Shown here in pieces: positions 1 through 5,316 of a DNA stretch of 9,751 bases (its first letter is position 1; every line of letters starts with the position of its first letter). Source of the stretch: an uncultured Actinomycetes bacterium. Its GTDB lineage: Bacteria; Actinomycetota; Thermoleophilia; Miltoncostaeales; Miltoncostaeaceae. The stretch covers positions 1 to 9,751 of the forward strand of contig CALMEC010000320.1 of assembly GCA_937862675.1 (NCBI GenBank), read 5' to 3'. Both the position numbers and the translations under genes were made by a program. The notes under the pieces are model-generated. The model saw only the letters and a list, made by a program, of their open reading frames with translations. It did no database searches and had not been told where the DNA came from.

Positions 1-68
1 TTGTAGGCGCCGAAGGCGAAAAGCACGAGAACCACAATGATGCCAAGAACGATCCAGCCGGTCGACAT
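1..68 (-). CDS. LemA-like membrane protein, N-terminal fragment (runs off the window)
   Basis: Only the first 22 codons are present. They read M-S-T-G-W-I-V-L-G followed by an unbroken hydrophobic stretch ending F-A-F-G-A-Y. One N-terminal helix followed by a Gly-Ala-Tyr-(Asn) junction is how LemA family proteins begin; these are small proteins with one N-terminal membrane helix and a helical-bundle domain, of poorly defined function. The ATG at 66-68 is preceded by GGGAG with a 9-base gap, an acceptable ribosome binding site. The assignment rests on this short segment only, so any other single-helix membrane protein is possible. The gene is separated from the truncated dehydrogenase upstream by a terminator at 188-216, so it probably has its own promoter in 69-187. 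Confidence 0.6.
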   Translation of the reverse strand, partial: MSTGWIVLGIIVVLVLFAFGAY

Positions 69-187
69 GAAGGCAAACTCCCTGAGGACGAAAGCGCCAC
101 CCTAGCAGATATAGGTACTCTCTGCAGGCGGTGCAGGGTAACGCCGGTTGGTCTGTCCGCGGGCCGGGCGGGTTCAATCCGGACGCG
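69..187 (-). promoter_or_regulatory. leader/promoter region of the lemA-like gene
   Basis: This gap holds the most AT-rich patch nearby (about 93-120). On the minus strand it reads TACCTATATCTGCTAGGGT. It contains candidate -10 boxes TAGGGT and TATATC; TAGGGT fits the TAnnnT pattern common in GC-rich actinobacteria. I see no convincing TTGACA-like -35 at 16-18 bases from either, so the exact box is uncertain. Transcription from the left-hand end of the broken dehydrogenase should be blocked by the terminator just upstream, which makes a local promoter necessary. Confidence 0.35.
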
Positions 188-216
188 AAAAAACCCGCCC
201 CCTTGCGGAGGCGGGT
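188..216 (-). terminator. strong Rho-independent terminator (minus strand)
   Basis: On the minus strand a 10-bp stem (arms 207-216 and 193-202, starting ACCCGCC and ending GGCGGGT, with one T-G wobble) closes on a GCAA tetraloop at 203-206. A run of T follows at once (bases 188-192, plus the last paired T). This is a textbook intrinsic terminator. It has no T-run on the other side, so it acts for minus-strand transcription. Its 5' arm overlaps the last recognisable codons of the truncated dehydrogenase (Arg-Leu-Arg-Lys-Gly), so the gene's homology and the terminator share bases. Confidence 0.88.
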
Positions 217-546
217 CGCGAGGCTCTCCGCTGCGCCGAGCACGGCCGAGAGATCCGGCTCGCGATGGTCGTCCAGCGGCGTGGGGAGGCAGATGATGAC
301 GTTGTCGACGAAGCGGATGTCGTCCCACTGGGCCGTGGCCGTGACCAGGCCGTTCTCGACGAGGGGACGCAGGCGGTCGTCGGGGACGTCCTCGATGTAG
401 GACTCTCCGCGATTCAGCTGGTCGACCTTGGACTGGACGGCGTCGAGTCCGATGACCGGGACGCCGGCTTCGGCGAAGGTGACGGCGAGCGGCAGGCCGA
501 CGTAGCCCATGCCGATCACGCCCACCCGCGGGGCGGGGCCCGTCAC
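199..546 (-). pseudogene. 3'-truncated nucleotide-sugar dehydrogenase (WbpA/WecC type), N-terminal NAD-binding part only
   Basis: From a GTG at 544-546 the frame reads V-T-G-P-A-P-R-V-G-V-I-G-M-G-Y-V-G-L-P-L-A-V. The Rossmann NAD-binding motif GMGYVG is at residues 12-17. Further on come S-Y-I-E-D-V-P, I-I-C-L-P-T-P-L and H-R-E-P-D-L-S, signatures of UDP-GlcNAc/UDP-ManNAc 6-dehydrogenases (WbpA, WecC and relatives), which oxidise the sugar C6 alcohol to a carboxylate with NAD. Family members are about 420-435 residues. Here similarity ends near residue 116 (R-L-R-K-G), where the family continues into a stretch such as L-E-S-T-T-Y-P-G-T-T. The central helix, catalytic Cys/Lys and UDP-binding domain are absent. 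The frame has no stop and runs open to the window edge through the terminator, the leader and the lemA-like gene in another frame, so the tail is not a real protein end. It is a remnant or an assembly break. No clear ribosome binding site precedes the GTG. The pathway partner wecB lies at 2613-3692. Confidence 0.82.
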
Positions 547-557
547 GCGTGTGTGGG

Positions 558-586
558 TTGGGTCAGTGTGTGCAAGGGGCTATCGT
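558..586 (+). promoter_or_regulatory. promoter for the 4-helix membrane protein gene, probably giving a leaderless mRNA
   Basis: A TTGGGT -35 box at 558-563 and a TATCGT -10 box at 581-586 are separated by exactly 17 bases. Only 7 bases separate the -10 box from the ATG at 594, which puts the expected transcription start at or within a base or two of the start codon. No usable Shine-Dalgarno site sits at normal distance (AAGGGG ends about 14 bases upstream and lies inside the promoter). Leaderless transcripts are common in actinobacteria. The promoter occupies the 47-bp divergent gap shared with the truncated dehydrogenase. Confidence 0.6.
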
Positions 587-593
587 AACGGAA

Positions 594-1172
594 ATGTCCG
601 ATGCGACGCTCGAAGGCATGCCCCGGATCGCCCGGGCGTCCGAGGAGATCCGGATCCGTGGGAGCCTCGCGATCGCGGTGGTCGTCGCCACGGTCCTGTG
701 GTGGGTGACGCAGTGGCTGATCGATCAACCACTGCAGACCCGGCGGGCGCTACTTGTCAGCGGACTCGTCCTGGTCCTGGGTCTCGTCGCCGGCCTCGTC
801 AACGTGTCGCGGCGCGTCAGCGAGGGGATGGCCGACGTGCGCCCTCCGGGCGTCAGCATGGTCTTCGAGACGCGGGCCGCCTCGCGGGACCGGCGCATGC
901 GCTACTCGGCCGCGGTCTTCCTCACCGTGGTGGTCGTGCTCATCTTCGACGCGCTGGCGGACTGGGGCGGGGTGACGGCCGGGTTCGTCATCGGCGCCGG
1001 TCTGGCGTCGGGGATCGCCGACCTGGTCGAGGCCTCACGCTGGGAGCGCCAGGAGCGGCGGCGGGGCAGCGAGCTGTGGGTGCTGGTCCGTCCCCGGGCG
1101 CTCGTGGCGAGCTACGGCCGGGCCATCGTCGTCGAGATCCCGGAGGATCCACCGGACGAGATCACGCGCTGA
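594..1172 (+). CDS. four-helix integral membrane protein of unknown function
   Basis: This is a 192-residue protein I do not recognise. It has a short polar N-terminus (Met-Ser-Asp-Ala...). Hydrophobic segments lie at about residues 24-41 and 51-70, then a polar loop rich in Arg (about 71-103), then segments at about 105-121 and 124-141. A basic, soluble C-terminal tail of about 50 residues ends in an acidic E-D-P-P-D-E patch. I chose the ATG at 594 over an in-frame start at 549 because the promoter boxes at 558-586 lie between them, and the 549 start would be upstream of its own promoter. Codon use has the G/C-rich third positions of a real gene. Its stop overlaps the 3' end of the convergent threonine synthase gene by 11 bases, with no terminator seen between them. 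Confidence 0.8.
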   Translation: MSDATLEGMPRIARASEEIRIRGSLAIAVVVATVLWWVTQWLIDQPLQTRRALLVSGLVLVLGLVAGLVNVSRRVSEGMADVRPPGVSMVFETRAASRDRRMRYSAAVFLTVVVVLIFDALADWGGVTAGFVIGAGLASGIADLVEASRWERQERRRGSELWVLVRPRALVASYGRAIVVEIPEDPPDEITR

Positions 1173-2616
1173 CCGCGGTGACGTTCTCGGTGATGACCGC
1201 CCGGACGGCCGAGACGTCGGCGTCCACTACGTCGAACCGCTGGGGCAGGGACTCGATGCCGGCGAAGCGCGACGGACGCGGCGGTGTCTGCCCGGTGGCC
1301 TCCTCGATGGTCGCGGCGAACTTGGCCGGCAGCGCGGTCTCCAGGCAGATCAGCGGCTCGTCCGCGTCGCGCACCGCGAGTCCGACGTGGACACCGTCGG
1401 CGGTGTGCGGGTCGATGAGGCGCCCGAAGCGTTCCCGGATCTCGCGGATCGTGCGGAGCCGGTCCGCGTGCGTACTGGATCCGGCGGCGAAGCCGAATCT
1501 GGCGACGGATTCGCCGGGGGCGTCGCCCGGCAGCGTGAAGCGCCCCTCGGTCGTGAGCGCGTGCCAGAGCGCACGGACCGTCGAGGGATCGCGTCCGACC
1601 GCGTCGTAGACGAAGCGCTCCAGGTTCGATGCGCGAGAGATGTCCATCGACGGGCTGGAGGTCGCATGGGTGTCCTGCGCCGCCCGCGGCCGGTAGACGC
1701 CGGTCGCGACGAACTCGTTCAGCACGTCGTTCTCGTTGGTGGCGAGGATGAGGCGCCGGATCGGGAGCCCCATCATCCGTGCGATGTGGCCGGCGCAGAT
1801 GTTGCCGAAGTTGCCGGACGGGACCGAGAAGCTGACGCTTCCGGCCCCGTCCTTGCTCGCCATAAAGTAGCCGCGGAAGTAATAGACCACCTGGGCCGCG
1901 ACCCGGGCCCAGTTGATCGAGTTGACCGTTCCGATGCGGTATGCCTGCTTGAAGGCCGCGTCGGCCGACACGGCCTTCACGATGTCCTGGCAGTCGTCGA
2001 AGACGCCGCGGACGGCGATGTTGTGGATGTTCGGGTCCTGGAGACTGAACATCTGCGCCGTCTGGAACGCGCTCATGCGCTCGTGCGGGGAGAGCATGAA
2101 GACGCTGATGCCCGCCTTCCCACGCATCGCGTATTCGGCGGACGACCCGGTGTCGCCGCTGGTGGCGCCCAGGATGTTGAGGGTCTCGTCGCGCGCCGTC
2201 AGCACATACTCGAAGAGGTTGCCCAGCAGCTGCATGGCGATGTCCTTGAACGCCAGGCTCGGGCCGTTGGACAGCGCGAGGATCCAGAGGTCGTCATCCA
2301 GGCGCACGAGCGGGGTGATGTCGGCCGGATCCTCTCCCGGGCCCGCGTTGGCGAACGCCTCGGGCGTGTACGTGCGGACGACGATGTCGCGGAGGTCCGC
2401 CTCGGGGATGTCGTCGATGAAGAGCGACAGGATCCTCAGGGCGAGTTCCGGGTAGGACAGGTCGCGCATCTCGTCGAGGTCGCTTGAGGTCAGGCGCGGG
2501 TACGCCTCGGGGACGGCGAGGCCGCCGTCCGGCATGAGCCCTTCCAGAAGGATCTCGGTGAACGTCGCGCCGGGCGCCGTGCCGTCCGCGCGGGTGCTGA
2601 CGTAGCGCATGCTCAT
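1162..2616 (-). CDS. thrC: threonine synthase
   Basis: This 484-residue pyridoxal-phosphate enzyme converts O-phosphohomoserine to threonine and phosphate, the last step of threonine synthesis, in the cytoplasm. The PLP lysine is Lys124 in S-N-G-P-S-L-A-F-K-D, matching the family H-G-P-T-x-A-F-K-D motif. The phosphate-binding loop is G-A-T-S-G-D-T-G at about 150-157, followed by the typical S-A-F-Q-x-A-Q-M and N-S-I-N-W-A-R segments. The N-terminus M-R-Y-V-S-T-R-(A-D)-G is also typical. The length fits the longer thrC class found in proteobacteria and yeast rather than the roughly 350-residue class. I chose the ATG at 2614-2616 because it overlaps the wecB stop as ATGA, which suggests translational coupling; the second ATG (2608-2610) is two codons in and gives nearly the same protein. 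No good ribosome binding site precedes either, which fits reinitiation. It is the last gene of the minus-strand cluster, and its 3' end overlaps the convergent membrane protein gene. Confidence 0.96.
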   Translation of the reverse strand: MSMRYVSTRADGTAPGATFTEILLEGLMPDGGLAVPEAYPRLTSSDLDEMRDLSYPELALRILSLFIDDIPEADLRDIVVRTYTPEAFANAGPGEDPADITPLVRLDDDLWILALSNGPSLAFKDIAMQLLGNLFEYVLTARDETLNILGATSGDTGSSAEYAMRGKAGISVFMLSPHERMSAFQTAQMFSLQDPNIHNIAVRGVFDDCQDIVKAVSADAAFKQAYRIGTVNSINWARVAAQVVYYFRGYFMASKDGAGSVSFSVPSGNFGNICAGHIARMMGLPIRRLILATNENDVLNEFVATGVYRPRAAQDTHATSSPSMDISRASNLERFVYDAVGRDPSTVRALWHALTTEGRFTLPGDAPGESVARFGFAAGSSTHADRLRTIREIRERFGRLIDPHTADGVHVGLAVRDADEPLICLETALPAKFAATIEEATGQTPPRPSRFAGIESLPQRFDVVDADVSAVRAVITENVTAVSA

Positions 2617-3692
2617 GCGCGTCCGGCGGCCCAGTCGTGCAGGATCGCCGTGATGCGTCCCGCCGCGTCGCCGTCCCCGTAGTACGCGGGACGGTCGGCG
2701 GGGATGTCCGTGCTCGCGAGTGCGGTCACGACCTTCGCCGGGTCCATGCCGGTGAGGGTGTTGAACCCGCCGGCCACCGTCTCCACCCACTCCGTCTCGT
2801 CGCGCAGAGTGACGCACGGGATGCCGTGGAAGTAGGCCTCCTTCTGGACCCCGCCGGAGTCGGTGACGACGACGGCCGCGGTGGTGAGGAGACTGGTGAA
2901 GTCCAGGTAGCCGACGGGTGGTGCCACGTGGAGGTCCGGGATCGCGGTGACGTCGTCCCAGAGGCCGGCGGCCTCCAGCTTGGCGCGCGTGCGGGGATGG
3001 ACGGGGAAGATCGCCGGGCGGCCCAGCGCGCGCAGCACCTCGACCAGTGATTCGAGCGCCTCCCGGGTGTCCGTGGCCGCCGCGCGGTGCACGGTGACGA
3101 GGGCGTACTCGCCGGGCCCGAGGCCGTAGCGCGACGCGCCCTCGCGTCCGGCGGCCACCGGGGCGAACAGGAGCGCCGCGTCGTACATGACGTCGCCCAC
3201 CACGTGGACACCGGAGCCGATGCCCTCCGCCGCCAGGTTGTCGACGGCCACCTGGGTCGGGACGAAGAGCAGCTCGGAGAGGTGGTCGGTCACCACGCGG
3301 TTCTGCTCCTCCGGCATCGACCGGACGAAGGACCGGAGGCCGGCCTCGACGTGCGCGATGGGCACGTCGCGCTTGGCCGCGGCGAGTGCCCCGGCCAGCG
3401 TGGTCGTCGTGTCCCCGTAGACCATCACGAGGTCGGGCCGCTCGCTCTCGATGAGGGGGTCCAGCCGCGCCAGCATCGTCGAGAGCTGGATGTTGGGCGA
3501 TCCGGCTCCGACCTCCAGCGCGTGATCCGGCGCCGGGATGTCCAGCTCGTCGAAGAAGAGGTCCGCGAGCTCCGGGTCGTAGTGCTGGCCGCTGTGCACG
3601 AGCACCTCGTGGTTCTCGCGGCGGAGGGCGCGCGAGAGCGGTGCCGCCTTCACGAACTGTGGGCGGTTTCCGATGACGGAGATGATGTTCAG
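2613..3692 (-). CDS. wecB: UDP-N-acetylglucosamine 2-epimerase (non-hydrolysing)
   Basis: This protein of about 359 residues interconverts UDP-GlcNAc and UDP-ManNAc in the cytoplasm, feeding ManNAc or ManNAcA units into surface polysaccharide. Family landmarks are present in order: G-N-R-P-Q-F at 8-13 (family G-T-R-P-E), S-G-Q-H-Y-D near 34-39, Y-G-D-T-T-T near 92-97 (catalytic Asp), H-V-E-A-G-L-R-S at 114-121 (catalytic Glu), M-P-E-E-Q-N-R at 126-132 (catalytic Glu), V-H-R at 201-203 (family T-H-R, catalytic His), H-P-R-T-R, and D-S-G-G-V-Q-K-E-A. No in-frame ATG, GTG or TTG exists between the end of ccdA and the first conserved residues. The only plausible start is CTG at 3690-3692, overlapping the ccdA stop as CTGA, with GGGG 8 bases upstream. 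The open frame extends upstream to 4499, but that part only shadows ccdA. The gene overlaps thrC as ATGA at its 3' end, so it is coupled on both sides. Confidence 0.93.
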   Translation of the reverse strand: MNIISVIGNRPQFVKAAPLSRALRRENHEVLVHSGQHYDPELADLFFDELDIPAPDHALEVGAGSPNIQLSTMLARLDPLIESERPDLVMVYGDTTTTLAGALAAAKRDVPIAHVEAGLRSFVRSMPEEQNRVVTDHLSELLFVPTQVAVDNLAAEGIGSGVHVVGDVMYDAALLFAPVAAGREGASRYGLGPGEYALVTVHRAAATDTREALESLVEVLRALGRPAIFPVHPRTRAKLEAAGLWDDVTAIPDLHVAPPVGYLDFTSLLTTAAVVVTDSGGVQKEAYFHGIPCVTLRDETEWVETVAGGFNTLTGMDPAKVVTALASTDIPADRPAYYGDGDAAGRITAILHDWAAGRA

Positions 3693-4429
3693 AGCAGGAA
3701 CCCCAGTCCGGAGATCTTCTGTGTGATGAGCGTGAACCGCCCGGTGGCGATGAGTATGCCGATCGCGATGGTCAGGATCCCGGAGACGGTGGTGATGATC
3801 CTCCAGTGGTCGCGGACCCGTCGCGAGAGCGCGAGGGTCTGCGTCATGAACAGTCCCGCGAGGAGGAACGGGATGCCCAGTCCGAGTGCGTAGACGAAGA
3901 GGAGGGACGCTCCGACGCGGGGCGACTCGGTCGGGACGGCGAGGGTGAGCACCTGGCCGAGGAACGGTCCGGTGCACGGCGTCCACGCGATCGCGAAGGC
4001 CGCGCCGGCCAGCATGACCCCGCCCAGGGTCGTCGGCCGGCGCGTGAGGTCCAGGCGTCTCTCCCCCTGCAGGAAGCCGAGATACGGGATCGTGAGCATC
4101 AGGAGCCCCATCACGATGAGGAGCCCGCCGCTGATGAGGTTGATCGTGTCGCGTCGTCCGGAAAGGGAGTTGCCCAGGTAGCCGGCGCCGGCCCCCCAGA
4201 GGGTGAAGATGATGGCGAGGCCCGCCACGAAGGCGCCGGTCGCGGTCATGACCGGGCGGGACCGGACGGCGACGGTGCCCCCGGGAGCGGTGGCGATCGC
4301 GCCGGACGTCGCTCCCGAGATGAACGAGAGATATCCCGGGACGAGCGCGAGCGCGCAGGGGCTCGCGAACGAGACGAATCCCGCGGCCAACGCGTCTGCG
4401 TAGGTGAGCACCGAGACGTTGTAGGCCAT
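3689..4429 (-). CDS. ccdA: cytochrome c biogenesis / thiol-disulfide transporter, CcdA family
   Basis: This 246-residue polytopic membrane protein is of the CcdA/DsbD transmembrane family, which carries electrons from cytoplasmic thioredoxin across the membrane to keep extracytoplasmic thiols reduced, for example for haem attachment to cytochrome c. The two redox cysteines sit in matching helices: Cys25 in S-F-A-S-P-C-A-L and Cys152 in A-W-T-P-C-T-G-P, both in the Pro-Cys setting typical of the family. Six hydrophobic segments can be counted. I start it at the ATG at 4427-4429 (Met-Ala-Tyr-Asn), just ahead of the first conserved helix. A GTG two codons upstream is an alternative, and longer starts only add a proline/glycine-rich stretch. 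No thioredoxin-like partner (ResA, CcsB, ResB) lies in the window. The gene follows the DUF1345 gene after 73 bases and overlaps wecB by 4 bases. Confidence 0.93.
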   Translation of the reverse strand: MAYNVSVLTYADALAAGFVSFASPCALALVPGYLSFISGATSGAIATAPGGTVAVRSRPVMTATGAFVAGLAIIFTLWGAGAGYLGNSLSGRRDTINLISGGLLIVMGLLMLTIPYLGFLQGERRLDLTRRPTTLGGVMLAGAAFAIAWTPCTGPFLGQVLTLAVPTESPRVGASLLFVYALGLGIPFLLAGLFMTQTLALSRRVRDHWRIITTVSGILTIAIGILIATGRFTLITQKISGLGFLL

Positions 4430-4502
4430 CGTCACCGGATGGTAGCCGCCGGGGCGCGCCGATTGTGGCCCGCGCACGCGTGCGGGACGAACGCACCACG
4501 CG

Positions 4503-5162
4503 TCAGCGCACGAAGCTGGCCACGGCGTTGATGGTGACGGCGATGATGACCGCGCTGAACAGGTACGACAGCAGGCAGTGCCCCAGCACGAGCCGGCGCA
4601 TCCGTCGCGTGGTGATGTCGTTGTCGCTCACCTGGAACGTCATCCCGAGCGTGAACGACAGGTATGCGAAGTCGCGGAAGTCCGGGCGCTCGTCCCGGGA
4701 CCACGCCTCGCTGGGAAACGTGACGCCGCCTCCGTCTACGTAGTACCGGTGCGCGTAGTGGAGCGTGTATTCGAGGTGGAGCACCAGCCAGGACATGAGG
4801 ACCGTGCCCAGGCCGAGGACGACAAGCGCCGTCGCGCCGCCGCCGTCGCGCCGGTTGGCCTCGTGGAGGACGACCCCCGCCCCGACCAGGCTGATGGTCG
4901 CCGCGACGAGGGCGAGTCCCCGTGCGAGGTTCCGGGTGTCGTCGTCGCGCGTGGCCACCCGTGCGGTCACGTCCGGGTCGGCGTGGAGCAGCGGGGAGAG
5001 CGCGAGGACGATGACGAGCGTGAACGCGATCCACCCGATGAGGACGCGCGCCACCCAGGGGTTCACCCCGGGGACGGCCAGGGCGACCGCGCCGCCGACC
5101 ACCACGCCCAGGGCGAGGCGTGCGATCGCGGGCACCTTCATCGGATGGGGCTTCGCCGTCAC
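4503..5162 (-). CDS. DUF1345 family membrane protein
   Basis: This is a 219-residue protein (GTG at 5160-5162) or 212 residues (ATG at 5139-5141). Neither start has a strong ribosome binding site. Five hydrophobic segments are visible: about residues 10-30, 34-57, 79-100, 109-130, and one near the C-terminus. The central block Y-Y-V-D-G-G-G-V-T-F-P, then P-D-F-R-D-F-A-Y-L-S-F-T-L-G-M-T-F-Q-V-S-D, and the closing H-C-L-L-S-Y-L-F and T-I-N-A-V are the hallmark of the DUF1345 family. That family is widespread and has no established function. The conserved acidic and aromatic residues beside the membrane suggest a transport or sensing role, but that is speculation. It is the first gene of the minus-strand cluster, separated from ccdA by 73 bases that hold a GC palindrome around 4469-4485 and no T-run, so transcription could continue into ccdA. 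Confidence 0.9.
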   Translation of the reverse strand: MTAKPHPMKVPAIARLALGVVVGGAVALAVPGVNPWVARVLIGWIAFTLVIVLALSPLLHADPDVTARVATRDDDTRNLARGLALVAATISLVGAGVVLHEANRRDGGGATALVVLGLGTVLMSWLVLHLEYTLHYAHRYYVDGGGVTFPSEAWSRDERPDFRDFAYLSFTLGMTFQVSDNDITTRRMRRLVLGHCLLSYLFSAVIIAVTINAVASFVR

Positions 5163-5316
5163 ACGGTCATGTTGTCCCCGGACGGGCCCGATTCCTGCCC
5201 CGGGAGGCCGGGCATGTCCGACCGGCGCATCGACCGGTCTCCGTGTCCATGGGGCGACGGCGTCGGGTGCCCGGCTCTCGGCCCTCGGTATCCGGGCGGG
5301 CGGTCGGTGTCGCCGC

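Noticed and set aside
148..588. Open frame of 146 codons on the plus strand
   Set aside because: It is the antisense shadow of the truncated dehydrogenase, whose minus-strand reading has a clear Rossmann motif.
1387..2487. Plus-strand frame of 366 codons opposite thrC
   Set aside because: Opposite-strand shadow caused by high GC. It is Asp/Arg/Gly-rich with no recognisable motif, while thrC on the minus strand has all family motifs.
2617..2817. Upstream extension of the thrC frame
   Set aside because: It lies inside wecB in another frame and is low-complexity. The ATGA overlap gives a natural start.
3693..4499. Upstream extension of the wecB frame
   Set aside because: It is Arg/His/Pro-rich nonsense overlapping ccdA in another frame, so a long fusion protein is not credible.
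5219..5240. Inverted repeat GACCGG...CCGGTC between the helicase and DUF1345 genes
   Set aside because: Only 5-6 pairs with no T-run, expected by chance at this GC content.
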